Below are positions 21,569-31,466 of a stretch of DNA of 64,000 nt, piece by piece. The notes under the pieces are model-generated. The model saw only the letters and a list, made by a program, of their open reading frames with translations. It was not told the origin of the DNA and did not search any database. The stretch's first letter is position 1, and each line of letters opens with the position of its first letter. Location: assembly GCA_022009935.1 (NCBI GenBank), contig CP091731.1:1178001-1242000 (forward strand), given 5' to 3'. The position numbers were made by a program, and so were the translations under genes. Source of the DNA: Candidatus Melainabacteria bacterium. Lineage in GTDB: Bacteria; Cyanobacteriota; Vampirovibrionia; Gastranaerophilales; Gastranaerophilaceae.

Positions 21569-21603
21569 CAAAAAAATCCCCTTTTTAAGTTAAAAAAAAG
21601 GGG
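21569..21603 (-). terminator. Terminator of the prophage lysis/late operon
   Basis: On the minus strand CCCCTTTTTTTTAACTT pairs with AAAAAGGGG, followed by ATTTTTTT. It lies about 40 bases after the amidase stop. Confidence 0.75.
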
Positions 21604-21644
21604 TGCTAAGCATATGCGAGTGTGAGAAAAAGGAAGAGGAAAAA

Positions 21645-22130
21645 CTAAATTTTTTCAATATACCATTTCACCTTGTTGCGAATGAAACTACCAATTTGAT
21701 TTTGCTTTATTTTAGGGTATGGGGGCAGAAAAGTTATGTCGATTTTGCCGTTTGATGATGTTTTTGGGTGAGCTTGTCCAAATTCATAATGCGTTAAAAC
21801 GTTGTTCAAATTTATTAAGTGTTTTTTGCACAATTGTGCGACAAGCTTGAAACACGCTTCACATTGAGTTTTTGTAAGCGGAAATTTTGTATCTTTAATA
21901 TTTACACCTTTAGGCACATACATCCCACACATTGAAACACCAATTGCACCTGTGTTCCCACCGCCACAATGAACCGCATATTTGCCATCGTTGCAATTTT
22001 CGTTGTCCTCGACTTTGAATTTGCCGTTTATCACCTTGCCGTTTTTATCTATCAAAAAGTGGTAATGCTCCTTGTCCGTTGCGTTTGGGAACCAAGTGCC
22101 ACCTGTCCAGTGAATTATTATTTTGTTCAT
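21645..22130 (-). CDS. Phage N-acetylmuramoyl-L-alanine amidase (endolysin)
   Basis: 161 residues, intact. Amidase_2 fold as in T7 lysozyme: KIIIHWTGG (first zinc His), HYHFLIDKNGKVINGKF, YAVHCGGGNTGAIGVSMCG, and LTHYEFGQAHP (second zinc His and catalytic region). It cleaves the amide between MurNAc and L-Ala of the stem peptide. No signal peptide, so it needs a holin; two holin-like genes lie immediately upstream in the same operon. It is the last gene of the leftward late unit. Confidence 0.88.
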   Translation of the reverse strand: MNKIIIHWTGGTWFPNATDKEHYHFLIDKNGKVINGKFKVEDNENCNDGKYAVHCGGGNTGAIGVSMCGMYVPKGVNIKDTKFPLTKTQCEACFKLVAQLCKKHLINLNNVLTHYEFGQAHPKTSSNGKIDITFLPPYPKIKQNQIGSFIRNKVKWYIEKI

Positions 22131-22133
22131 TTA

Positions 22134-22397
22134 TTAACCTTTCATTATAAACTCTTTTAACTCCTCAATGCCGCAATTCACCTTCTCAAGCTCCGAGTAA
22201 ACACGGTTTTGAAACTCTTTGTATGCGTTGATTTCAACATATTTATTTCTGTATTTTTCCTCAATATCGTCAAGGATTTCCCGGTGCTTTTTCTCCAACT
22301 CATCAGGTGTCACAAAGATTTTATGCTGCCAAATAAACATCAAAACAACAATCAAAATCGGGGCAAATTCAACAAATTTAGCGCAATGTTCTTCCAT
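22134..22397 (-). CDS. Small one-helix membrane protein, holin or spanin-like
   Basis: 87 residues: short polar head, one membrane helix (about 12-30, APILIVVLMFIWQ), then a charged coiled coil (ELEKKHREILDDIEEKYRNKY). It sits three bases upstream of the amidase. Topology suits a lysis-module protein, either a type III-like holin or an i-spanin. Sequence does not decide between them. Confidence 0.6.
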   Translation of the reverse strand: MEEHCAKFVEFAPILIVVLMFIWQHKIFVTPDELEKKHREILDDIEEKYRNKYVEINAYKEFQNRVYSELEKVNCGIEELKEFIMKG

Positions 22398-22398
22398 T

Positions 22399-22670
22399 TC
22401 ACACCTCTTTTAATCTGTCAATTGTTTCATTCATCTTGTCGACACAATGCTCAATAGCCTTGTCAATCAAGCCATTCAACGCTTTGTCGATTAATGGTCT
22501 TAAAAAGACTAAATACGGTGGAAGTGGTAAAAACGCAAAACAAAATCAACAGCCATTTGCTTTTTTTCTTTGCCTTTGCCACTTCCCAAAAATATTTCTG
22601 CTTCTTTAACCGCACGGTCTGCAAGCTCGTAGATTTGCTTTTCGTATTTTTTAAGTAAAAATTTAAACAT
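22399..22670 (-). CDS. LL-H-type phage holin-like protein, frameshifted
   Basis: About 90 residues across one break near 22540. The N-terminal part reads FLLKKYEKQIYELADRAVKEAE, then FLGSGKGKEKKQMAVDFV, which matches the pattern of the phage LL-H holin family (GSGKGKEKKQ). A hydrophobic stretch (RFLPLPPYLVFLRPLIDKAL) and a charged C-terminus follow. The stop lies two bases before the next gene start. Confidence 0.6.
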
Positions 22671-22906
22671 CTTCTTTTACCTCCCAATTTTGAATAATTT
22701 TGTTGTTATTAAAAGTATATTTTGCACACCAGTATTGATTTTCTGCTAACTCATCTTTTGGTGGTGAAACTTCAACAACGGGATAAAAACCATTTGAAAT
22801 AAAGTCAGCTTCTTTTGGATTGAATATCTGCTTATTTATTAACACCAAGCGTTTTTTTATTTGCATATTCTATTTTGTTTTCATCAATAAATTTTGCCCA
22901 GTCCAT
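22663..22906 (-). CDS. Small phage protein of unknown function
   Basis: About 81 residues after joining at an A-run near 22862: MDWAKFIDENKIEYANKK, then RLVLINKQIFNPKEADF and a YWCAKYTFNNNKIIQNWEV end. It overlaps the downstream holin gene by eight bases. Short tail-end proteins with this layout are common after tail fibre genes in phages. No family recognised. Confidence 0.5.
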
Positions 22907-22908
22907 TT

Positions 22909-24140
22909 TTATCCTCCAAATCTTTCATTATCTATGTTGTAATTTTGCAAAAGTTCTTCATCCGTCAAAGCCCTGTTGTACAAGCGTATTGCGTAAACTT
23001 TTCCCTTCATTATTTCAGAACCCGAGCCTATATAAAGTAAAGAATTACCGCTATTTTCTGTTAAATTCAATGTCGCGGATGAATTGAGTTCACCGTTAAG
23101 ATATGCTTTAGTTTCATTACCCAAACGTGTTGTGGCAGCTGAATAAAAGGTGTTGTAAACTAGTTGTGCTGTATAATAAATTCTTTGAGAGCTGTGGTGA
23201 TGCCACCAAGGTTTTTGGGTATTAGGACGGCCTTTAAACCTTGGTTTCTGATTGTCTAAACCGCATTGGTGAAAAGTTGTTCCTTCATACTCGTAAACTA
23301 TCTCCATTGTGCAATTTTCGCCCAAATCCGGAATAACCTTGTTTGAAGTCATATTTGACGAACAATTTAAACAGTTTAACCCCCAAGTGTTTGAGCCGAT
23401 TGGCACAAAATTATCCCCCGACTAAATCTTCCCAAACATTTGACGTTTTGTCGTTTCCGTTTTTAGTGTTAAAAATACCATCAATCTGAAAAACAAGCCC
23501 GTTTGACACATAGCCCAACTCTTCCGCCCAATTAGAACAGGGTTTAAAAGGCTCAACAAGTGAGGAATAAAATTTCTTTTTAACAAGGTCATAAAAACCG
23601 TATACATCATTATTTTTAGCTGGTCTAAAATCCCTTACTAATAAAGAATTTTTCCCACATTTTAAAAGAATAATATCGACAACCAAGTGATTTATTCAAG
23701 CTTCCATTATATGTATTAAATGTTCCCAAATACATATCATATCCCGTAAAAGCGTTGTCATTAAACGTTTTTAACAAAGAGTCATCAAAATAAACTTTTG
23801 TATTATCCATAACAAATTTATGACGATTTGTGTCAATTTGCCCGAAAAGAAACTGTTGTTTTGCGTTTCTGTCGACTCTAAATTGGCCACCCATTCGGTA
23901 AGCGAGAACAAACTCTTTGGAGATAGAGTCGTTAGCTCTTGAACCAAATAGACCCAAATGGTTAGTCTCTGTGGGGGTTACAGTTGGTTTAAAATCCAGT
24001 TCAACTTTGAGCTTATCACTTGCCTTAATCCCTGTGTTGATGTAGGTATAGGTGCTATGTGTGCTTTCAACACAAGGCAACAATTCAATTTTTTTGTTCC
24101 CAAGCAACAATCGCCGTCTTAAAAGTAACGAATTAGACAC
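22909..24140 (-). CDS. LamG/concanavalin-type structural protein, likely receptor binding
   Basis: About 410 residues across two frame breaks. Two laminin-G-like lectin domains are suggested: residues 20-160 (YTYINTGIKASDKLKVELDFK, FVMDNTKVYFDDSLL) and 225-405 (GLVFQIDGIFNTKNGN, KAYLNGELN, LLYIGSGSEIMKGKVYAIRLYNRALTDEEL). The last block is a hallmark of phage and secreted LamG domains. The start is GTG at 24140, overlapping the upstream gene stop, behind a GGGGG ribosome-binding site. Position after the tail fibre suggests a glycan-binding tail appendage. Confidence 0.72.
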
Positions 24141-24474
24141 AAGCCATCACCCCCAAACCGTCGCAAATGTTTATCTCGTATGTTTTGTTGGCTTCAAGCG
24201 TTGTTCCGCCTGTAATCCAAGTGACGGTGCCGTTTATTGTTAGCGTTGCGGCTGTTTCACCTGATGTAAATTTAAAAGCATAAATGGGCAGTTTTCCGCT
24301 TTGTGGTGTTGCAAACGAGATGTTTAAGCTTGCAACCTCGCCCCATTTGTAAAACTTTCCTGTTTCAAGCGTTGCGGTGGTTGATGTCATTTCGACAATC
24401 GGGGTTTGGCTGTCTGTTTGCGAATTTCCTCCGCTTCCACCGCCTATTTTTATACTGTTTGTAAATTTTAGCAT
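24133..24474 (-). CDS. Phage structural protein, probably tail-fibre associated
   Basis: 113 residues, intact, with a glycine-rich linker (KIGGGSGGNSQ) near the start and a beta-strand-rich body with TSGETAATLTINGTVTWI. This pattern recurs in phage baseplate and fibre tip proteins that display a small beta-sandwich. Overlaps the LamG gene start by eight bases. Exact role unknown. Confidence 0.5.
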   Translation of the reverse strand: MLKFTNSIKIGGGSGGNSQTDSQTPIVEMTSTTATLETGKFYKWGEVASLNISFATPQSGKLPIYAFKFTSGETAATLTINGTVTWITGGTTLEANKTYEINICDGLGVMACV

Positions 24475-24486
24475 TTTTTATTCTCC

Positions 24487-24765
24487 TTATGAATTATCAG
24501 CTATAACAAGCAAGCTTTTTGATAAAGCACGAACATACAAATCACCTGATGTTTTTGCGTAAACAATTGGCTCCTTGCTTGCACCTGAATAAAAACCGTT
24601 TTGCTCTGTTGGGGCTGTATCAAGTTCTATTAAGTTGATAATGTTCGACTGGTTTTGTATTGTATACTCTTTACCGTTTTCAAAAGCAAAGCTTGAAACC
24701 TTTTGTTTGATTAGGTCTTCAAGTTTTTGCCATTGGTTTGTTGCTGTTACTTCTGCTATGTACAT
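24487..24765 (-). CDS. Small phage protein, unknown
   Basis: 92 residues, intact. NQWQKLEDLIKQKVSSFAFENGKEY is amphipathic and FYSGASKEPIVYAKTSGDLYVRA is beta-like, which recalls trimeric fibre-tip modules. It lies three bases downstream of the DUF4376-like gene and twelve bases upstream of the next. Confidence 0.5.
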   Translation of the reverse strand: MYIAEVTATNQWQKLEDLIKQKVSSFAFENGKEYTIQNQSNIINLIELDTAPTEQNGFYSGASKEPIVYAKTSGDLYVRALSKSLLVIADNS

Positions 24766-24767
24766 TT

Positions 24768-25310
24768 TTATCCCTCCTGATTTCCGTAATTTATTACAAT
24801 ATTCTCAACATCCTCAATGGTTTGCGCTGCTTCAATTTGAGCTTCAAAGCCTGCATAAATGCTTGTCCACAAATTTGTTTTGTAGTTCAAAATCAAACCG
24901 CCGATATTTAGAAAATCCTCTAAAGTCAACTCAATCGGGATATTGTCTTTACTTAACCATTGTGTAACTTCAATCCCTTGTGCCTGCATTAAATTGGCGG
25001 TTGCGGTCATGTTGCTTTGGTTGTCCGTGTTTGTTTCAAATTGGCAACCTTTGTATCTCACATAACCTTTTAAAACCGCTTCATTGGCTAGGTTCAGGTT
25101 TTCTTGTTGTTTGTTTTGTTTTGCTTGAATGAGCTGTTGAGCTTCATAATTGGGGTTTAAAACAATTTCACCGTTTTGGTTGAGATATTTGTCGGGATTT
25201 TCGACAAAATCGTCATAAATTTCTTTGGTAACTTCAACATTCAAAGCGTTTGTGCATTGGCATTGTCCGCAACCATTGATTTTGTTGTTTTCTACGTAGA
25301 TATAGTGCAT
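24768..25310 (-). CDS. Tail-fibre-associated protein (DUF4376-like)
   Basis: About 180 residues from the ATG at 25310, which has GAGGAG upstream. The N-terminus YIYVENNKINGCGQCQC and VTKEIYDDFVENPDKYL resemble small caps found on phage fibre-assembly proteins. The C-terminal half (TANLMQAQGIEVTQWLS, IELTLEDFLNIGGLI) resembles the DUF4376 domain of phage tail proteins. Assignment is by pattern memory only. Confidence 0.45.
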   Translation of the reverse strand: MHYIYVENNKINGCGQCQCTNALNVEVTKEIYDDFVENPDKYLNQNGEIVLNPNYEAQQLIQAKQNKQQENLNLANEAVLKGYVRYKGCQFETNTDNQSNMTATANLMQAQGIEVTQWLSKDNIPIELTLEDFLNIGGLILNYKTNLWTSIYAGFEAQIEAAQTIEDVENIVINYGNQEG

Positions 25311-25434
25311 GTTCTTTTTTCTCCTCAAATTTATTACAAATCATATATTCATTGACAAAATCCGTACAGTATGGGGATTTATCACAAACACAAACATCTT
25401 GATAATCCCATTTACAATTTAAACAATTATTCAT
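25234..25434 (-). CDS. Small cysteine-rich phage protein
   Basis: Up to 66 residues; the convincing part is the first 40, with NNCLNCKWD, VCVCDKSPYC and MICNKF, six cysteines in pairs as in a small zinc ribbon. The frame runs on 77 bases into the next gene, so an indel near 25325 probably hides the true stop. Confidence 0.35.
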   Translation of the reverse strand: MNNCLNCKWDYQDVCVCDKSPYCTDFVNEYMICNKFEEKKEHALYLRRKQQNQWLRTMPMHKRFEC

Positions 25435-26503
25435 CTTGTGTTACCTCGCTTTCATTTGTTGTGGCAAATCCCACTCCGAGTTTGCGATAGGCTATAACAG
25501 TCAAAGAAAATCTTTCATTGCCATTTCCGCCAGCTGCTTTTTTTGCTTTTATTTTCTTATTTTTAATTACAACAATTGAGGAACCTTGAAGCTGTGTATT
25601 ATAATTAGTATTTGAGTTTAAACCGTTTAGCCAAACAAATGTCTCACTTTCATCGGCTAAATAAAGTCGCACATATCCATTGCTTACCCCAGGGGTTATA
25701 TTATAATTACACATTAACTCATACTCACCATTATCCGGTAAAAAATCAAGTGTATACTCCGAATATGTTGAACTGCTTAAATTCGCGTTTGAAAAAATTT
25801 GAGTTGTGTTAGAAGCCCACTTGCTATCAAATTTTGCTTTTCCGCTGTCTGTCAAGTTGTCTAGTGATGTGGTGACTCTATTTACTGCAGATTGTGCGCT
25901 TTCTACAGCTATTGCTGCCTGTTCTGTAGCCGTGGTGGCGGCTTCTTGCGCTTCATTAGCTTTTTGTAATGCTTGCTTGGCAGCGTTTTCTACAGTTTCC
26001 GCTATACTATCGGGGCTATAATTTGAATTTTTTATTGTAGCTTTCCCATTATTAACCCCCCATACTAACGTTTTTCCGTTTATAGGTGGTTCAATCTCTA
26101 TTTCCGTTATGTCCGAAAATCCAGGCAATTTTACGCATCTATTAACAACTTCATGTAATTGCTGGTCTATCATGCAACTTCTATCTAAAGCATTTTCAAT
26201 TGTTAGTTCTGGGAAATACCCCTCGGTAGGGATTTCATGTGGTTGTATAATTTCGATTTCTCTATATATGTATATATTATATCCATTGTGTTTTTCCATA
26301 AGTTCAATGGAACCCCCGTCATTTACACGACTTATAGATACCGTATAATCCTCGTTTAGTTTTAAATTTGTAAGTGCTTGTGTTGTCGGATTGATTAATG
26401 ACACGGTTAAATCTTCCTCTTTAAAAATCTTAAAACTAAACTCAAAATGGGTAAGTTCACCACAAGATTTTATAACTTTGTTTTCACTATTATATACAGA
26501 CAT
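25427..26503 (-). CDS. T7-type tail fibre protein
   Basis: About 358 residues, intact. The N-terminal 150 residues (GELTHFEFSFKIFKEEDLTVSL, EDYTVSISRVNDGG, ENALDRSCMIDQQLHEVVNR) follow the phage T7 tail-fibre N-terminal domain that attaches to the tail tube. A coiled-coil neck follows (KQALQKANEAQEAATTATEQ, repeated AxxA pattern). The C-terminal 130 residues are beta-rich and would form the tip. The ATG at 26503 lies just behind AGGAGG. It is directly downstream of the giant virion-protein gene, as gp17 follows gp16 in T7. Confidence 0.72.
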   Translation of the reverse strand: MSVYNSENKVIKSCGELTHFEFSFKIFKEEDLTVSLINPTTQALTNLKLNEDYTVSISRVNDGGSIELMEKHNGYNIYIYREIEIIQPHEIPTEGYFPELTIENALDRSCMIDQQLHEVVNRCVKLPGFSDITEIEIEPPINGKTLVWGVNNGKATIKNSNYSPDSIAETVENAAKQALQKANEAQEAATTATEQAAIAVESAQSAVNRVTTSLDNLTDSGKAKFDSKWASNTTQIFSNANLSSSTYSEYTLDFLPDNGEYELMCNYNITPGVSNGYVRLYLADESETFVWLNGLNSNTNYNTQLQGSSIVVIKNKKIKAKKAAGGNGNERFSLTVIAYRKLGVGFATTNESEVTQDE

Positions 26504-26512
26504 CACTCCTCC

Positions 26513-29500
26513 TTATTCTTCTTTTCTGCCTTTTTCTTCAATAGTGTAAGGACTTACACCGCTCCATAACTTAATCAAATCTAATACACGCCCATCCTCG
26601 TAATATTCTGGCGTTTTATCCCAAACATCAAAACCGAATTTTAGAGGCAAACCACTATATGGGCCAATAGTATTTTTGAAGACTTTAGCCCAAAACTCCG
26701 TTAGATCTTCATCTGTTATATCATCCTTATATCGTTTATCGATTAATTTACTGATTGCATCCTTTAATTTGTTTACTGGCCAAAGATGTTTATATCCAAA
26801 CTTTCAAAAATATCTATGTCTTTTAGGTTCTCATTATCCGTTACCGCCCCATACGCTTTCATGGCAAGGGCGACACCCGCAGAAAGTATTTGACCGACAA
26901 CGGCAATAGAAGTGAACGATCCTAAAATAGCAGCTTTTATTTGATCTTCGTCATCCCATGCAAAACCGTTGGCTACAAATTGTACAAGCGTAGGTAAAAT
27001 AAAGTGCATAATAGCAACAGTCTTAGCCGCTTTGCCGATATGCTCCGTGTCTTTGAAAAGTATCGCATCCCTTACAGCTATGTACTTCCATACGTAATTG
27101 TTTCATCTGGTCGGACATAAACATAGTAAGAGCTTTTTGAAATGGCCCGCCACGTTGCCATGAACTTAACTGGTCGATATGCCCCGATTGTTGGTAGGTA
27201 TCCACGGCACGCTCAAAGGCCTCCATGGCTTTTTGCTTTATCGCCTGTACGGTTTAACGCCTCACGATAAACCGCCCAACCACCGGCCACAATACTCCAC
27301 TTGTCACCTATTTGAGTAAAGAAATACAAAGAGTTTCTAAAATCCTTGTACCTTGTAATCAATTGATATTCTTGCGAACGTACAATGTCCTTAATTTCCA
27401 TATTGATAGAATTTTGTCTATCTTTAAACAAATACGACTCGCTTAAAATTTTTGTGCATTCCTTCGGGTGTCTTAAAAATCCGCTACACCAACGGCAAAA
27501 TCTTTAGCCGGGATAGCATCAGAAAACACCCCGATAGCCGTAAGTTGCGTAAATAAAATTTTTGCACGGCCTAATGAAGCTCCTGTAAACATGTTTGCGA
27601 AACTTAGCTATCATACCCATTTCAGGGTGGGTGGATTGCACGCCATCATTCACTATATCTTTAAGATGCTTATCAAGAATGGCTAAGAAATTTTTGCCGT
27701 ATTTATCTCTAATAATTTCTCTAATTTCTGCGTTACCAAAAATAGTGTTAGCATCCATAACAAACCTATCCATAGCCATAAAATGTTCGCTATTTGCGAT
27801 ATGTTCTTGCATAACCGCGATATCATTTTTAAGGATTATTTTTTATCGGAATTAATACGGTTTTTAAAATTTCCCGGTATAATACTTTTTTGGTATGACT
27901 CTCTGTTCAGCCAATCTTCCATTTTACTACTACCGTCAAGTTCTCTTGTAATAGGCGAATAAAACTCATTAAATGGCATATCTATCCCGAATTTTTCTCT
28001 ATAAAAAGGATTCAATCTACCATGATATTCTTTGTAGAATTTAAACTCTGCATCTATAAGTGCAAAGTCTTCCGGCTCTAAATTTTCCTCAATCAATTCC
28101 TCCGTCGATTTATCGAGAATACCAAAGTCCGTATTACGGTTTTTATCGTTTTTGTTAAATAAGATATCCAACTCGTTACCACTTTTTACATCCGAGGTGG
28201 TTTGCATATCTTCTCTGAAAGTATAGCCGTTATTATTTTTTAGTTGACCTCTTAGTCTAGGATCTTGCATTTCCATATAAAGTTTTCGCATTTCAGCCTT
28301 ACTAGCCTGTAATGTTACTTTATTCCCGTTAGCATCGGTATACGCCCCTACATCATGAATTATAGAGTCTTTTTTACTCTAGCATTAAATTGCTTAGTAT
28401 TCTTACAATTAAGAGCTTCCATAGCCATTTTAGCGAATTTATTAAAACTTTCCATTTCACCTTTAATACGTGCCATTTTTGACGGAAATACATCTAAAAG
28501 TTTTGCAAGTTTTCTTTCCTTATCATGTAAACTTGCAATTTGCATTAAACCGTCCCAGCCCTCTGAAATAACGTTAAAACGCCTGAACACTTGTTTAATC
28601 TCATTTGCTAAATTTTTTCTCTCTGTTTCCAGTAGACTCAACAGTTCCAATAATTGACTCCTTAGCCTCCGCCAAAATCTTTTTTTTATGCTCTTTTTTC
28701 ACTTGCTCTCTAAATTGCCCCGCGATTTTACCCTCTTCAATAAGCATACGAATAGCCCTAGCATTGCGTAAAAAGCTCGCTAGATTTTTTTACCGTTCAT
28801 ACCCCCCAAAGTCATACAAAGTTCTTACCTTGGCCGTTTGTTCGTCTGTTAACGGATTATCCCCCGGCGCTATCAAAAATCTTTTTCAATTTCGCTATAT
28901 GCCTCTGTTTCGCTTAGTTTTGCAGCTGCGCTAATATCGTCCAATATTTTTTGTATGTCTGCATTGAACTTGCCTTGTGGGGTTTTACCACCCTTTTTAG
29001 GTTTAGCTTTTTTGAGCATTTTATTTATGTAATTTATCAGTTCTTTTTTATTGTGGCGTTCTTCAAGTTCAGAAATCTTATTTATAAGCTTAGGCAATGC
29101 TTTAGCAAATTTTTCATTACTATTCAGATCTCTAATGGTTGTTAAAAAATTAGATTTATCTTTATCGCTCATATTAGAATTTTTTATCATTTGAATAGCG
29201 GAATTTTGCACATCCCTAATTTCTCGGCGTGCCATTCTTACACCCCTCTTAATACCTTGCTGCATAGCTTTAAGTCTTTTAGCTAGTGCACTTAATTGAG
29301 CGTTTTTGTATCCACCGGCTGTAATATCCACTTTACCGTTTTCATTAATAAGGCCTCGCTTAATTGTGAACGTTCCTCATTTAACGGCATTCTTTCATTT
29401 CCTAGCCTTTCACCCTCTGCAATAACGTTTTCAATTTCGGCATTGAGTTTCAGACGTTGTTTTTCAAGAGCCTTATTATTTCTTTTAGTTCAGAAATAAG

Positions 29501-31415
29501 CTCACGATTTTTTAAAAGTGTTGTTTTCATTTCTGCAACATCTTCCTCAATATCCGTTTTCTTCAATGCCTTTTGAATTTCATCATTTTCTTTTTCAAGC
29601 TCGGAAATTTTTCTATTGTTTTCGTCTTGTTTTGTTTCTATCTCGTTGCGATTTTCTCGTGCGCTATCCTCTTTCTTTTGGACTTTTTCTATCTTTCTAT
29701 CCAAATCTCTAATGTTTTTATTTAACTCGCGTTCACGGGCTTTTTGCATGTTTCCGTTGATTTCTTTTTCGCCTTTTATTTTTTCCTCCTCAATCCAAAT
29801 ATCGTTAAGCTCTTGCAATTCTTCGGATGTTAATTTTTCTTTTTTCCTTTTTCAGTTAGTTCTTGCTTACGAGTTTTGGTTGTTTCTTGTTGTGTTTGCC
29901 TATTTACAGTACGCTCCATTTCTTCTGATATTAGGCCTTGATAGTCTTGTTCGTATTTCAATTCGGCCTTAGTATTAGCAAGTTGCTCACTTTCCTCTGC
30001 GGTTCTATTTTTCTTTTTTCAAGACGTGTAACATCTTTTGAAAGCTCATCAATTTTATTTTGGCTTTCATTATATTCTGCTTCCAACTCGGATATCTCAA
30101 TTTCGTTATATTCTACATGCCCCTCGAGTGTAAAATTTTCTCCGGTAATCACCTCTTTACCCTCAAAAGAGTCTTTTAAATTTGTTTCAACTTCCGCTTT
30201 ACTTCCGGCTTCAAAGTTACCATTGTTTTTAACCCCACCGACTTTGGCGTTCATAATATCAAACGGTGTACCAATAACGCCCATAATGAGCATAGCAGCG
30301 GCTGTTTTTGGCTCTGTTTGTTTTATAATATCCCCCAATCTTCTATTGTAGGCTTAGCCTCATCAACACTATCAGCTTGCGCAGCAAGAAGAGTCATAAC
30401 ATTCCCCGTAACATCTTGTAGCATTTCAGTTGTAACCTCTGTTCCAAGACGTTTACAATATTCAGTAACGCATTTTTAATAACCCCTTCAATACCTTTTT
30501 TCGCAATAGGATTATGTTCTATCTGGTTCCATAACATTTTTGCCACAACTTTTTGGCCGTTCCTTTTATAGGTGCTGTAACAATGCCAAAACTTGCAGTT
30601 TCTAATAGCGCATTTGTTATTCCCCCTGCAATGCCCATACCATATGCAACATCATGCGATATACCTTTTTCGCGTAAGTCCATATAAAGGTTTCCACCCT
30701 CTGTTTCCATTGACTCTAAGAATGTTCCAACAAGCATACCGGAAGATACGCCCTCGACTACACCTTTAATTAATCCGACAGTACCCCCGATAGCATTTCC
30801 AATACCTGGCTCAACAGTACCAGTCATAACCCCCACAGCCGCATTTTTCGCTATCGTACCTGGTATGGTCGCAACGGATGTCGCAAGACCTTTTTAGTAC
30901 CACCCCAATAAAACGGTAACATTGCTGCGACTTCACCAAAACAAGTCCTTAAGGGGTTTTGCTTAAATTTAGCAAAAGAAAATTCCGGTACTTCTGTCAT
31001 TCCGTATTTATTCAGAATATCACCATGTCTTCTTTGTACCATAACTTGTGCTTCTTCAAGAGATAATTTTCCACTTGCTACTTGACGGGCTAACTGTCCG
31101 CGGTATTCAGTAAGTGTTCCCATATCTTTTTACACCCAGTTCATCCCATATACTGTTGGGGTTTACACCTACATCATACGGTTGCAAACTATCAAAATCT
31201 GGGGTCTGTGCATTTGAAAAACCACTTTCATCAACAGGCTGTAGGCTTCCCCAATCAATGGTGTCATCATAATTCTGCACATCACCGTTATTATCCACGC
31301 CGTATTCTTGTATTCTATTTTCAGAGGATGCGTTATATATAACATCATCGTTGTATTCCGGAGCCGTTTCCGGTAATGGTGGTAATGACTCGTTTGACTC
31401 CACTAAATCGGCCAT
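26513..31415 (-). CDS. Very large polyvalent/internal virion protein, many frameshifts
   Basis: If read as one gene this is about 1,630 residues, broken at least ten times. The N-terminal 100 residues are acidic (ESLPPLPETAPEYNDD). Glycine-rich hydrophobic helices follow (GIGNAIGGTVGLIKGV, GMGIAGGITNALLETAS), then about 250 residues of highly charged coiled coil (RELNKNIRDLDRKIEKVQKKE), alpha-helical blocks and a C-terminal part with AFERAVDTYQQSG, LSSWQRGG and hydrophobic helices. This resembles large polyvalent proteins injected with phage DNA and takes the position of T7 gp16. I see no transglycosylase motif. The ends are secure; whether it is a single chain is inferred from collinear compatible frames. 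Confidence 0.6.
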
Positions 31416-31466
31416 ATGTTTATCTCTTCTAATTTAATATCGTTATTTTCCATTTAGCACCTATAA

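Larger units (their letters stand above)
21081..21644. other. Intergenic junction between effector gene and prophage
   Basis: 564 bases with no convincing gene. It holds the second copy of the tRNA-Ile-type terminator (21459-21484) and the prophage amidase terminator (21569-21603). The left prophage attachment site should lie here, but I find no copy of the tRNA-Ala 3' end. A frame on each strand is open for 60-74 codons around 21340-21560; both lack ribosome-binding sites and are low-complexity. Confidence 0.6.

Noticed and set aside
21081..21644. attL copy of the tRNA-Ala 3' end
   Set aside because: No match to GGAGATTCGAACTCC or its neighbours in this spacer.
26513..31415. Set of about ten separate small genes
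   Set aside because: Fragments abut without start signals and their ends match frame changes at simple runs; one long gene is simpler, though not proven.
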